From the NCBI GenBank assembly GCA_038146925.1, contig JAYQSP010000004.1, forward strand, positions 1-64,000: a stretch of DNA of 64,000 nucleotides, in the 5' to 3' direction. The notes below the pieces were generated by a model. That model did no database searches. It was not told the origin of the DNA and saw only the letters and a program-made list of their open reading frames with translations. The position numbers and the translations under genes were made by a program. Below are positions 33,464 to 42,458 of the stretch, one piece after another. The first letter of the stretch is position 1. The number at the start of each line of letters is the position of its first letter. This DNA is from UBA830 sp038146925 (GTDB taxonomy: Bacteria; Pseudomonadota; Alphaproteobacteria; MPNO01; UBA830).

Positions 33464-35242
33464 TTAGGGCCGTCCCGCCGGCATCAGGCCTTCAAGGCAA
33501 GCCTTGATCTGCAGGCCCAGATATTTCGAATAGATGCGGCATTGGGCAAAACTGCCGGCGATGAACCACAGGCCGGGCTGTCCGGTGCGCATCCACATGT
33601 TGTTGAGTTCCTGCGCGTCCTCGTTCCATCCCCAGATGGGCCCGATCCTGTCGGCGACATCCTTGCCCAGCAGCTTCTCGATCATTTCCTCCTGGGTCCT
33701 GTAGCCGGTGGCCAGGATCACTGTATCCGCGGGGATCACCGTGCCGTCGTGTAGTTGCGCACCGTCGGCGACGAAGGTTTCGATGTCGTCATACTGGATC
33801 AGCCCGACCTTGCCATCGACGATCAGGTCCGAACATCCGACATTGAAATAGTACCCGCCGCCCCGGTTCATGAACTTGAACTGCCAGCCGTAGACGTCGT
33901 CATGGTCGATCTTGAAGCCCTTTTTCTCAAGCGCTTCCAGCAAATCGGCATCGAGCCGGGTGGATTCTATTGCCATCAGCCGGTGCGCTTCCTTCAGGGG
34001 CTGCAGAGGCATCGAGGCGGCGATGAGGTCCTTGGTTTCCAGTGTGATATCTTCGTCGTACAGCGTGTAGGGCAGCTGCGCGCTGGGTTCCACATTGATG
34101 ACGGAAGTCGGGCTCCGTTGCACCAGCGTCGGGTGCGCGCCGTTGGAGTACAGATCCTGGGCAACATCGTGGCCGCTGGTGCCGGTGCCGATGATCAGCA
34201 CGTTGCTGCCTTCGCGGCCCTCGGCGCTGGTGTAAGTACCGGAATGCATCACCTCGCCCTTGAAGTTTTCCAGCGTCGGGATGGTTGGTAATTTGGGAAC
34301 CCCGCTGACACTCGTCGCCATAACGATATGACGGGGCCGGACGGTTCGTTTGCCGCCATCCGGTTTGGTCAGTTCCGCGGTCCAGCGCCCTTCGTCTTCG
34401 TCGTATGCCCCGCCGGTGAACTCCGCTTCGGTCCAGAAATTGAGCTCCATGATGTCGGCATAGGCTTCGAACCAGTTGGCCAGCTTGTCCTTCGGAATGT
34501 AGGTCGGCCAGTTCGGCGGAAACGGCAGGTAGGGCAGGTGGTTAACATGGACCTGATTGTGCAGCACCAGAGCATGATAACGCTTGCGCCAATTGTCGCC
34601 GACACGGGCTTCGCGGTCGACGATCAGCGTGTCGACGCCCAGTTGGGTCAGGCGAGCCGCTGCGCCCAGACCGGCCTGTCCGCCACCGACGATCAGCACC
34701 TCGGGATCGCGGTCTTCGTAGGCGGCCGCGATTTTCCGTCGGTCGAGCCAGTTGGGTCCAGCAAAGTCGCGGGAGTAAACCTCCCCGGTCGGCCTCGCCG
34801 TCCCGACGGTTTCCTCGTGCCCCTTTATCTCGGTCAATGCGGTCAGAACCGTCCAGGCTTTCAGTTTCCCGCCATCCGTTGCGTCGGGCAGCAGCCGCAA
34901 CACGCCCTGGCCGGGCCCCGCCTCCGCCGAGAAACGGAAAATCGCTTCGAGCACATCTTTCTTGCCGCCCCGCATCACCATGCGGACGGGCGCATCGGTT
35001 TCATCGACGCGGAAGTTTGCGGCGCTAACCCGCCCGGTGCTGCCCGCCAGGGCGGCGGCGATGTTTCCTGGACCGCTTACCGTCGTTACATCCCACGTCA
35101 TAGCAAGCAGGTCGCGCCAGTGACTGTCGGGCAGAAACAAGGCGTTCAGAGTATTACTGTCCGAACCGCTCAGTGCGTTTTCGAATTTGGCAAGCCAGGC
35201 CGTCGCCGCAGCGGACAGGCTTTCGCCGATCGTATCCATCAT
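33464..35242 (-). CDS. Flavin-containing monooxygenase with N-terminal NTF2-like domain
   Basis: A 592-residue protein. An N-terminal NTF2/SnoaL-like domain (about 1-140, with the LFLPDSHWRDLLAMTWDV segment) is followed by an FMO-type oxidase: FAD motif VLIVGGGQAGLGAAARL, the family fingerprint FKGEVMHSGTY, the NADPH motif VLIIGTGTSGHDVA, and the late VILATGYRTQEE. Relatives hydroxylate or Baeyer-Villiger-oxidise small molecules. The start is ATG 35242 or the adjacent ATG 35239; the ribosome site GGAGA suits the latter slightly better. It is convergent with the GST gene (4 bases between stops). Confidence 0.87.
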   Translation of the reverse strand: MMDTIGESLSAAATAWLAKFENALSGSDSNTLNALFLPDSHWRDLLAMTWDVTTVSGPGNIAAALAGSTGRVSAANFRVDETDAPVRMVMRGGKKDVLEAIFRFSAEAGPGQGVLRLLPDATDGGKLKAWTVLTALTEIKGHEETVGTARPTGEVYSRDFAGPNWLDRRKIAAAYEDRDPEVLIVGGGQAGLGAAARLTQLGVDTLIVDREARVGDNWRKRYHALVLHNQVHVNHLPYLPFPPNWPTYIPKDKLANWFEAYADIMELNFWTEAEFTGGAYDEDEGRWTAELTKPDGGKRTVRPRHIVMATSVSGVPKLPTIPTLENFKGEVMHSGTYTSAEGREGSNVLIIGTGTSGHDVAQDLYSNGAHPTLVQRSPTSVINVEPSAQLPYTLYDEDITLETKDLIAASMPLQPLKEAHRLMAIESTRLDADLLEALEKKGFKIDHDDVYGWQFKFMNRGGGYYFNVGCSDLIVDGKVGLIQYDDIETFVADGAQLHDGTVIPADTVILATGYRTQEEMIEKLLGKDVADRIGPIWGWNEDAQELNNMWMRTGQPGLWFIAGSFAQCRIYSKYLGLQIKACLEGLMPAGRP

Positions 35243-35321
35243 TCTTTCTCCCCGATCCCGCTGAATTTGGATGCCCAGAATAGCAAAACGGTGTGCCGGC
35301 GAAACCTTGGTACTCCCAACG

Positions 35322-36212
35322 CTACCGCCCGAACATATCTCCGGCGGCCAGCGCCGCACCGGCGACGATTGCGATTGCGGCGATCGCAATGGCAGGCGTT
35401 AACGTTCCCGCTCCGAAGGCCAGCAGCAGCCCGGTCGACAGCAACGGCGCGCAATAGGCAATCCCGCCCAGCGCGCGTACGCTGCCCCGTTTCAGGCCCC
35501 AGTCCCATAAGAAGAACGCGCCTCCCGCCGGTCCCAGACCGAGCGCGATCAGCGCCAACCATTCGCCTGACGACGGGTGAACGGTGGTTTCGAAAACGAG
35601 ATGCGCCACAACCGACAGCACGCCCGCGACCAGGCAAAATGCGCCGATGGCATCGGTTGGCACGTTTTCCAGCCGGCTGCTGGCGACGCTGTAAGAGGAC
35701 CATAAAAGGGCCGCCAGGAATGCCGCTGCGTAACCGGGCAGGTGCGCTGTGTCCGGGCGGATAGACGCGCCGCCGGTCACCAGGAGGTATACCCCGGCAA
35801 AGCCCACCAGAGCGCCGGCGATATGTCGGGTGCGCAGTGTTTCGCCGGGAAGAAGCGCCGAGAAGATGACGATCAACAGGGGCCACAAGTAGTTGACCAG
35901 ATTGGCCTCCACCGGGGGCGCAGTTTTCAGGGCGGTGAAAATCAGAAAATGGTAGCCGAACAGCCCGACTATGCCGAGTGCCCAGGCGCGGAGCGGTTGC
36001 CGAAAATGACGCGGTACGGATTCGCCGCACAGGATCCACTTTATCAAGGCGATAAAAAACCCTACCGCGAATGCAATGGCGACCATCTGGAAGGGCGGCA
36101 CGTCGCCGGTCAGCCTGGTCAGAATCGCCAGCGAACCCCATAGAAAAACGGCGCCGGCCCCGATCAAGGTGGCCTGGCGCCTGGTTTCCAATGTGTTCGC
36201 CGCGTCCGTCAT
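35322..36212 (-). CDS. EamA/DMT-family transporter (copy 3)
   Basis: A 296-residue ten-helix transporter of the EamA superfamily, less similar to the two at 23.4-25.1 kb. It begins LIGAGAVFLWGSLAILT and contains APPVEANLVNYLWPLLIVIFSA, a stretch typical of the YddG-like branch, which exports aromatic amino acids in enterobacteria. The substrate is not proven. It stands about 80 bases upstream of the monooxygenase gene on the same strand and 57 bases downstream of phaB. Confidence 0.82.
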   Translation of the reverse strand: MTDAANTLETRRQATLIGAGAVFLWGSLAILTRLTGDVPPFQMVAIAFAVGFFIALIKWILCGESVPRHFRQPLRAWALGIVGLFGYHFLIFTALKTAPPVEANLVNYLWPLLIVIFSALLPGETLRTRHIAGALVGFAGVYLLVTGGASIRPDTAHLPGYAAAFLAALLWSSYSVASSRLENVPTDAIGAFCLVAGVLSVVAHLVFETTVHPSSGEWLALIALGLGPAGGAFFLWDWGLKRGSVRALGGIAYCAPLLSTGLLLAFGAGTLTPAIAIAAIAIVAGAALAAGDMFGR

Positions 36213-36268
36213 GCGACGACTTTAGGGTTTTTACGCTCGTGCGAAAACGCGCTGGTCTCGGAATCAGC

Positions 36269-36991
36269 TTAGTACATATGCTGGCCGCCGTTTATCGACA
36301 GCGTCGAACCGGTGACGAAGTCGGCATCGTCGGCCACCAGGAACAGTACGCCACGGGCGATGTCCTCGCCCCGGCCCAACCGGCCCATCGGAATCCGCTG
36401 TATGATTTTCTCCAGAATGTCCGCCGGCACGGCGCGCACCATGTCGGTGTCGACATAGCCGGGTGCAATCGCATTGACGGTGATGCCCTGTGCCGCGCCT
36501 TCCTGTGCAAGGGCTTTGGTGAAACCGTGAATGCCGGATTTGGCGGCCGCGTAGTTGACCTGGCCGTACTGGCCGGCCTGGCCGTTGATGGAGCCGATGT
36601 TGACGATGCGACCGAACTTGCGTTCGCGCATGCCTTCGATCACCGAGCGGCACGTGTTGAAGCAGGACCCCAGGTTGGTATCGATCACCGCCTGCCAGCT
36701 GTCGTGGTCCATCCGGTGCATCGTACCGTCGCGGGTAATGCCGGCATTGTTGACCAGAATTTCCACCGGCCCCAGATCCTGTTCGATCTGGGCGATCCCG
36801 GCCTTGCACGCATCGAAATCTGACACGTCGATCTTGTAAACGGAGATACCGGTCTTGTTCTTGAACTTTTCGGCAGCTTCGTCGTTTCCGCCGTATACGG
36901 CCGCGACCGTATAGCCCTTTTCCTTCAACTGTTCCGACACCATCCCGCCGATTCCGCGGGTGCCGCCGGTTACGACTGCGACTCTCGACAT
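36269..36991 (-). CDS. phaB: Acetoacetyl-CoA reductase
   Basis: PhaB reduces acetoacetyl-CoA to (R)-3-hydroxybutyryl-CoA with NADPH for polyhydroxybutyrate synthesis. The 240-residue short-chain dehydrogenase has the nucleotide motif VVTGGTRGIGG, NNAGITRDGT, the catalytic serine in IVNIGSINGQAGQYGQ and YAAAKSGI (Tyr and Lys), and ends in SINGGQHMY. The QAGQYGQVNY segment is characteristic of PhaB rather than FabG. It lies about 110 bases downstream of phaA on the same strand. Confidence 0.93.
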   Translation of the reverse strand: MSRVAVVTGGTRGIGGMVSEQLKEKGYTVAAVYGGNDEAAEKFKNKTGISVYKIDVSDFDACKAGIAQIEQDLGPVEILVNNAGITRDGTMHRMDHDSWQAVIDTNLGSCFNTCRSVIEGMRERKFGRIVNIGSINGQAGQYGQVNYAAAKSGIHGFTKALAQEGAAQGITVNAIAPGYVDTDMVRAVPADILEKIIQRIPMGRLGRGEDIARGVLFLVADDADFVTGSTLSINGGQHMY

Positions 36992-37101
36992 TTAAAACAC
37001 TCCCAAGCTTTCCCGTTCGCGGAAGTCGTCCTGATCATCCGCGTTCGAGTGACATTTCAATTCAGGGACCGCCGTTCCTGGCGATCCGGCAGTTCAGTGC
37101 T

Positions 37102-38277
37102 TTAGTCGCGTTCCACGCACATCGCGATACCCATGCCGCCGCCGATGCACAGCGTGGCGAGGCCTTTTTTGGCGTCGCGTTTCTGCATTTCGTAGAGCAG
37201 CGTTGTCAGTACCCGGGCACCGGACGCACCTATCGGATGACCGATGGCAATAGCGCCGCCATTGACGTTCACTTTGTCGGTATCCCAGCCAAGGTCCTTG
37301 TTTACTGCACAGGCCTGCGCTGCGAATGCTTCGTTGGCTTCGATAAGATCAAGATCGTCGGCCGCCCATCCGGCTTTTTCCAGGGCCTTGCGGCTCGCCG
37401 GGATGGGGCCGGACCCCATGATAGCCGGGTCGACGCCCACCTGCGCCCAGGAAACGATGCGCGCCATCGGCTCGACGCCGCGGGATCTGGCTTCGTCTTC
37501 CGACATCAGCACCAGCGCTGCCGCGCCGTCGTTGATGCCGGATGCGTTGCCGGCCGTGACGGTGCCTTCCTTGTCGAAGGCGGGCCGCAGGCCGCTGAGG
37601 GATTCCGCGGTGACGCCGGGTTTCGGATATTCGTCTTCTTCGACCGTCACTTCGCCTTTGCGGGTTTTATAGGTAACCGGTGCGATTTCGTCCTTGAACT
37701 TGCCGGCTTTTATCGCCGCTTCCGCCTTGTTCTGCGACGCGGCGGCGAACTCATCCTGCTGCTCGCGGGTGATCTGCCATTTCTCGGCGACGTTTTCGGC
37801 AGTGTTGCCCATGTGATAGCCGTTGAAGGCGTCCCACAACCCGTCCTTGATCATGGTATCGACGAATTCGGTATTGCCCATCTTGGTGCCGCCGCGCAGG
37901 TTGGAGGCATGCGGAGCCATGCTCATGGATTCCTGTCCGCCCGCCACAACGATTTCCGAATCGCCGTTCTGGATCGCCTGCAGACCCATCGCGACGGATT
38001 TCAGGCCGGATCCGCAAAGCTGGTTGACGCCATAGGCCGGGACTTCGACGGGAAGGCCGGCGCCAATCGAAGCCTGACGAGCCGGATTCTGCCCCTGCGC
38101 TGCCGTGAGAATCTGTCCCATAATTACTTCCGATACGTCTTCGGGCGCTACGCCGGCACGTTCCAGCGCGGCTTCAATCGCAACCTTGCCCAGATCGGAC
38201 GCCGACAGGATGCTGAGCGATCCGTTGAACGAACCGACAGGGGTACGCGCTGCACTGGCAATTACGACATTTGTCAT
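37102..38277 (-). CDS. phaA: Acetyl-CoA C-acetyltransferase (beta-ketothiolase)
   Basis: PhaA condenses two acetyl-CoA to acetoacetyl-CoA, the first step toward polyhydroxybutyrate. The 391-residue thiolase has the nucleophilic cysteine in NQLCGSGLKSV (about 88), GGQESMSMAPH, NEAFAAQA, GGAIAIGHPIGASGAR (catalytic His) and the second cysteine in TLCIGGGMGIA. It is followed by phaB and preceded by the TGC-N3-GCA-type sites and the phaC-like gene, so it belongs to the polymer locus. Confidence 0.95.
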   Translation of the reverse strand: MTNVVIASAARTPVGSFNGSLSILSASDLGKVAIEAALERAGVAPEDVSEVIMGQILTAAQGQNPARQASIGAGLPVEVPAYGVNQLCGSGLKSVAMGLQAIQNGDSEIVVAGGQESMSMAPHASNLRGGTKMGNTEFVDTMIKDGLWDAFNGYHMGNTAENVAEKWQITREQQDEFAAASQNKAEAAIKAGKFKDEIAPVTYKTRKGEVTVEEDEYPKPGVTAESLSGLRPAFDKEGTVTAGNASGINDGAAALVLMSEDEARSRGVEPMARIVSWAQVGVDPAIMGSGPIPASRKALEKAGWAADDLDLIEANEAFAAQACAVNKDLGWDTDKVNVNGGAIAIGHPIGASGARVLTTLLYEMQKRDAKKGLATLCIGGGMGIAMCVERD

Positions 38278-38384
38278 CGGGACTCCCTTTCTTTGTTTCC
38301 CGACCTGCTTTATCGCGCCGGACGGGTCTGGAATACTATGGCAGTGATATAGACCTAATTCGATCCGCTTTCAACGAATTATGC

Positions 38385-38393
38385 TGCATTGCA
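38385..38393. promoter_or_regulatory. Candidate PhaR-binding site (TGCATTGCA) upstream of phaA
   Basis: The sequence TGCATTGCA (38385-38393), flanked by C on both sides, sits about 108 bases before the phaA start, between phaA and the phaC-like gene, in a locally AT-rich stretch. PhaR of Paracoccus binds TGC-rich inverted elements of the form CTGC-N3-GCAG; this site keeps TGC-N3-GCA. A second copy of GCATTGCA is at 38440-38448, and a third upstream of phaR. The link to PhaR is inferred. Confidence 0.5.
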
Positions 38394-38439
38394 CAATACA
38401 TATATCTATCTAATTGAATTATTGGATGTATGCGCTTGC

Positions 38440-38448
38440 CGCATTGCA
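38440..38448. promoter_or_regulatory. Second GCATTGCA element, at the 3' end of the phaC-like gene
   Basis: CGCATTGCA at 38440-38448 repeats 8 of 9 bases of the element at 38385 and lies 47 bases from it, immediately beyond the phaC-like stop. The pair would suit cooperative binding of a dimeric repressor in the phaA leader. Weaker than the other two because the first half-site is CGC rather than TGC. Confidence 0.35.
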
Positions 38449-38449
38449 A

Positions 38450-39583
38450 TTATACTGCGCTTAACCAGGCGGTGAGGGGTTTCCAAAGCCGCGCGCGTGC
38501 CTGGCCGCCGACCATCATTCCAATATGCCCGGCTGCCGGGGTCAAGGTTTGGGCGTTTGCAATGCGGTCGACAAGTGCGGCGGCGGAGGCCGGCGGCACG
38601 ATACGATCGCTGGTCGGCACGACGCCCAGGGTCGGAAGGTCGAGCCGCGCAGGATCGATCAGGGTGCCGGCCACCCGCCAGGCTCCGTTGGCCGGGCTGT
38701 TCTTCCCGTACCAGTCGAACAGGCAGGAGCGGGCGATGTCGGCTGCAAGCGGCACGCCGTCGTTCAGCCAGTCTTCCAGCGCGACGAAAAGCTCAGCCTT
38801 GGCGCTCCCGGAATTGAGGTCGGCAAACGCTCGAAACTTGTTCCACCCCAGCATGGGATCAAGCGAAAAGAACATGGATTGGAGCGCATCGACCGGCAGG
38901 CATCCCGATGCCGAAATTATCCGCTCCAGAACGGTCCTCCCCATGGTGACGGCGGCCGGCGGTCCGTTGGTGCCGGCATGAAAATCCCAGGGTGAGGCGA
39001 GTAGTACGAGAGCTTCGCAGTCTTCGGGTTCGAGGACGGCCAAGGCGGTCGCCAGGGTGCCGCCCATGCAATATCCGATCAGCGGTACCGGGCCGCCTGA
39101 ATTTGTTTCGACGGCAACAGCCAGGGCATCGCGCAGTGTCCGGCTGACGCAGTCATCGAGCGTCTGGGCCAGTTCCGCCTTGCCTGGCGTGCCCCAGTCG
39201 ACGAACAGCGGCCGCAATCCTTTGGACGCCAGAAACCGCAGGAAACTGCGGTTGACGGTCAGGTCCATGATGTAGCCGCGGTTCACCAGCGACGGGATGA
39301 CCAGCACCGGTTTGCCGTTTTCTCCATCAGGATGGGTCGCCCCGAAATCCTGCAGCTGGACCGGGCCGCTCTCCCATAAGGGCGGCGGAGGGGTGAGGGT
39401 GCGCTTGTAAGGGTGAGACCGGTACATCTCGATACCGGTCAGAAATTTGTCGTTGCGTGCGGTGAGTTCGTCGATCAGAACCGCCGAGAAGGCCTCAGGA
39501 TTTACGCTTGCCAGATCCCTTTGCAGCGCGTTGCCCGCTTCCGCGAGATCGTCGCTCCAGGGAGTCCAGCCGTTTCTCAGCAT
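38450..39583 (-). CDS. phaC: PhaC-like polyhydroxyalkanoate synthase
   Basis: A 377-residue alpha/beta protein, about the size of class III synthases. The lipase-like box is GYCMGGTLA, with the nucleophile changed to cysteine (C172 counted from 39583); the aspartate D326 (PTSDRIV) and histidine H353 (AAGHIGMM) complete the triad. LVIPSLVNRGYIMDL and LFVDWGTP match the synthase fold, which polymerises hydroxyacyl-CoA. The ATG at 39583 overlaps the end of the upstream small gene by 89 bases; a later start is possible, and an ATG at 39703 would overlap it more. A related depolymerase-like role is less likely because of the cysteine. Confidence 0.8.
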   Translation of the reverse strand: MLRNGWTPWSDDLAEAGNALQRDLASVNPEAFSAVLIDELTARNDKFLTGIEMYRSHPYKRTLTPPPPLWESGPVQLQDFGATHPDGENGKPVLVIPSLVNRGYIMDLTVNRSFLRFLASKGLRPLFVDWGTPGKAELAQTLDDCVSRTLRDALAVAVETNSGGPVPLIGYCMGGTLATALAVLEPEDCEALVLLASPWDFHAGTNGPPAAVTMGRTVLERIISASGCLPVDALQSMFFSLDPMLGWNKFRAFADLNSGSAKAELFVALEDWLNDGVPLAADIARSCLFDWYGKNSPANGAWRVAGTLIDPARLDLPTLGVVPTSDRIVPPASAAALVDRIANAQTLTPAAGHIGMMVGGQARARLWKPLTAWLSAV

Positions 39584-39846
39584 CGGCCAGGCGGCGGCGG
39601 AGCTCGTCGATATCGTCGCGGCTGCCGCCAGGTGCAACGGCAGCGGGCGCGGCCCGTTTCGCATTCCCGTCATCGGTCCCGTCTGAAGCATCTGGCCAGG
39701 CAATACCTAAAATGCCCGGGCATCATCTCCGCCATTTTCTGAAGACCGGCGGCGAGTTCCGGGTCGTTCGCCGATTGAACGAGGTGTTGCTGCCATAGAT
39801 CGAGGTACCGACGGGCAAGTTCGCTGGGATCCGGAGCGTCAGACAT
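39495..39846 (-). pseudogene. Small coiled-coil protein gene upstream of phaC, with a +1 frameshift
   Basis: An ATG at 39846 opens MSDAPDPSELARRYLDLWQ and runs, helix-rich, to KMAEMMPG. One base later in the same direction another frame continues with ILGIAWPDASDG, then DDIDELRRRLADAEKRLDSL, a clear coiled coil, and a basic GSGKRKS tail ending in TGA at 39495. The total (352 bases) is one more than a multiple of three, so a single extra C near 39717 would explain the break. A helical protein with a C-terminal coiled coil next to a class III-size synthase recalls PhaE/PhaR-type subunits of such synthases, but at about 116 residues it is much smaller. Homology is not established. Confidence 0.55.
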
Positions 39847-39916
39847 GCCCGACTATAAGCGACGCCGGTCCGGACCGCCAGATTCACGCGATTTCGGCAC
39901 CGCATCAAGTTATTGA

Positions 39917-39925
39917 TGCATTGCA
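39917..39925. promoter_or_regulatory. Candidate PhaR-binding site (TGCATTGCA) between the phaC and phaR genes
   Basis: TGCATTGCA at 39917-39925 is identical to the element at 38385-38393. It lies between the divergent small-coiled-coil/phaC genes (start 39846) and phaR (start 39985), where it could control both. PhaR proteins commonly repress their own gene, so an autoregulatory operator here is expected. Function is inferred from identity and position. Confidence 0.55.
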
Positions 39926-39984
39926 ACAAAAATGCGAGACTGCCTGTATTAGTTTTAGCGAAAAAGTCTCAGGAGGTCAGCGTC

Positions 39985-40599
39985 ATGGCCCGTAAGACAG
40001 GTAAAACCGCCGAGGGCGCCCCCGAGTCGATCACGATAAAAAAATATGCCAACCGCCGCCTCTACAATACGGCGACGAGCAGCTACGTGACGCTGGACGA
40101 CCTCGCGAAGATGGTGCAGGAGGGCGTGGAATTCACCGTGCACGATGCCAAGACCAGCGAAGACATCACCCGCGCTGTGTTGACGCAGATCATCGTCGAG
40201 CAGGAAGCCAAGGGAAACAATCTGCTGCCTACCGGGTTTTTGAGACAGCTCATCAGTTTCTACGGAGATAATCTGCAGGGCGTGGTGCCTCAATACCTCG
40301 ACATGACGATGCAGTCCTTCGCCCGCAATCAGGAACAGATGCGAAGCTACATGGAAAATGCCCTTGGCGGCATGTACCCGTTCTCGTCATTTGAGGAAGT
40401 TGGCCGCAAGAACATGGCGATGTTCGAGCAGGCCATGAACATGATGACGCCTTTCAACCAGCAGGACGACGCAGCCGAAGAAGTGTCTGCGGACAACGGA
40501 GACGAACCCGAATCCGCCGAGGTGCTCGATACGATGAAGGCTCAGCTCGAAGCAATGCAGAAACAGTTGGATACGCTGTCCAAAAACAACAAAAGCTGA
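39985..40599 (+). CDS. phaR: Polyhydroxyalkanoate synthesis repressor PhaR
   Basis: PhaR represses phasin and pha genes and is released by binding nascent polymer granules. The 204-residue protein starts at ATG 39985 after a perfect AGGAGG. Its N-terminal DNA/PHB-binding domain reads ITIKKYANRRLYNTATSSYV and LTQIIVEQEAKG; the next domain has QEQMRSYMENALGGMYPF. The C-terminus is an acidic linker and a short coiled coil (DTMKAQLEAMQKQLDTL). It is divergent from the phaC-side genes, with the TGCATTGCA element in between. Confidence 0.93.
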   Translation: MARKTGKTAEGAPESITIKKYANRRLYNTATSSYVTLDDLAKMVQEGVEFTVHDAKTSEDITRAVLTQIIVEQEAKGNNLLPTGFLRQLISFYGDNLQGVVPQYLDMTMQSFARNQEQMRSYMENALGGMYPFSSFEEVGRKNMAMFEQAMNMMTPFNQQDDAAEEVSADNGDEPESAEVLDTMKAQLEAMQKQLDTLSKNNKS

Positions 40600-40648
40600 G
40601 AACGGCAGTCCGTTTTTCCCGGACGGAACTCAAAACGAAGTCGTCCGG

Positions 40649-42458
40649 TCAGTCCGTGGCGGGGAAAGGCAGCAGATCCGGAGTTTCCGTTTCGCCGGAA
40701 TCTTGGGAAAGGCTCTGTCCAAACCCCAGAGATTCGGTCGCCGATACGTGGGATGCCTGTTTCCAGGGTGCTTCAAGATCCGGTTTGCCGAAAGCGTATC
40801 CCTGAAGGTAGTGAACGCCCTCGTTCAGAAGCAGTTCTGCTTCAACCTCCGTCTCGACGCATTCGGCGACGGTTTCGAGATCGAATGTCCGCGCCAGATC
40901 GATCAACGTGCGGATAAATACGAGATTGTCCGAGTTTTCGCCGATCTTTCTGACGAACGAACCGTCGATCTTGACTTTGTTTACCGCGAGTTGTTTCAGG
41001 TGGGTTTACCGCGAGTTGTTTCAGGTGGCGGAACGAGGTGTATCCCGCCCCGAAATCGTCCAGCGCAACCTCGCAGCCCATATCGCGCAGGGTCGATACG
41101 AACCGGCAGCATTCTTCCAGGTCTTCAAGGCCAGCAGTTTCGGTAATTTCGATCACCATCCGTTCGGCCAGATCGGGTCGGCCGCGCAGCATCGCGGTGG
41201 CGCTTCGCATCAAGGACCGATCGGTTGTCGTCAATCCGGAAACGTTTACCGCCATTTTGGCGTCGGGATACATCGACAGTTCCTCGACGGCGCGTTCCAG
41301 AACCGACCGGTCTACGTTGCGGATCATTCCTATATCTTCGACCACCGGCATGAACTGACCGGCGACCACGATGCTGCCGTCCGGCTCGACGATGCGGAGC
41401 AGGCATTCGTGCAGCTTCGGTTCCCGTGACCGGGCATCCACGATGGGTTGATAGGCGAAGCGCAGCCGCCGTTCGCGCAACGCGCGTTGAACCTGGTCTG
41501 CGATCACCAGGCAGGCTTTGTGATGTTCCTGCTGCTCTTCCGAGAACGTGTAGGTCGCGGCGCAATCGCGTCCCAGGCGCTTGGCCTTTTGCAGCGCGAC
41601 ATCGGCGCGCATCATGACGTCCTGCGCTTTGTTCAAGGCATTCGGGAAGGTAACGGCGCCAATGGATACCGTGACATATACCGGGCCTTCGGGCGTTTCG
41701 ATCGGCGTGCTGCGAATGGTTTCGAGAATTTTATCGGTCGCGGCATCGAGTTCCGATTCGGGAACGTTGCTTAGAATGGCGCCGAACTTGTCGCCGCCGA
41801 CCCGGCCGATCACGTCGCTGGCGCGCAGGCAGCGGTCCAGCCGGTCGCCGATCGACAACAGCACGCTATCCGCGGCTTCGTGCCCCAGCGCCTGGTTCAC
41901 CATTGTCAGCTTGTCAACGCCGATCACCAGATAGGCGCCCGATACCCGGTACCGCTCTGAAAAGCTGAGCGAATGATCGAGCGCTTCACGGAGGCGCGCG
42001 CGATTGAAATGGCCGGTCAGCTGATCGAAATTGGCCATCGATTCCCGGCGGCTAGCACGGGAATAATCGGGGTCCATGAAGCGGATAATCCCGGTCAGCT
42101 TCAAGGGTACGCCATCGTCGCCGACCTCGGCACTTGCCCGGTCGTGAACCCAGCTTTCGCCGAACCGCGGCAGATTTAAACGGTATTCGGACTGGAATCT
42201 CAGGTCACCCGCCTGAAGCTGTGCCAGGCTGTTGGCGCGGACGGCCAAATCCTCGTGGGAGATAAGGCTGTCCATATCCTTGCCGCTACGGGGCAGGTCG
42301 CTGTCTTTGAGGCCCAGCGCGTCGGCAGCACCGTTGTACCGGGTAAAGGTATCGGCGAGCAGATCCCATTCGTATGCGACGTCCCCGGTCGCCGCCAAAG
42401 CAGCGCGCAGGCGGACGAGTTCTTGCCTGTCTGCAGGGGATGTTGAAATACTTTGCAC
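40649..42458 (-). pseudogene. PAS-GGDEF-EAL gene disrupted by a 25-bp tandem duplication
   Basis: The main frame (from 42458) encodes a PAS-like sensor (about 1-130), a GGDEF domain with a degenerate GRVGGDKF motif (about 219-226) and an EAL domain with HECLLRI in place of EAL, MAVNVSG, MVIEITE and VALDDFGAGYTSF. After AVN the frame is lost; it resumes in the other frame (from about 40906) with LIDLARTF, VAECVET and the YLQGYAFGKP end. Removing one copy of an exact 25-bp repeat at 40979-41028 restores one frame with a VKIDGSF junction. As it stands the phosphodiesterase C-terminus is missing. Confidence 0.82.
40979..41028. repeat. Perfect 25-bp tandem duplication inside an EAL domain
   Basis: Two adjacent identical 25-base units (40979-41003 and 41004-41028) start GTTTACCGCG and end CAGGTGG. 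As 25 is not a multiple of three, the second copy shifts the frame of the GGDEF-EAL gene. No mismatch between copies means it is recent or an assembly artefact. Loss of one copy by slippage would restore the gene, so it could also be a reversible switch. Confidence 0.95.
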
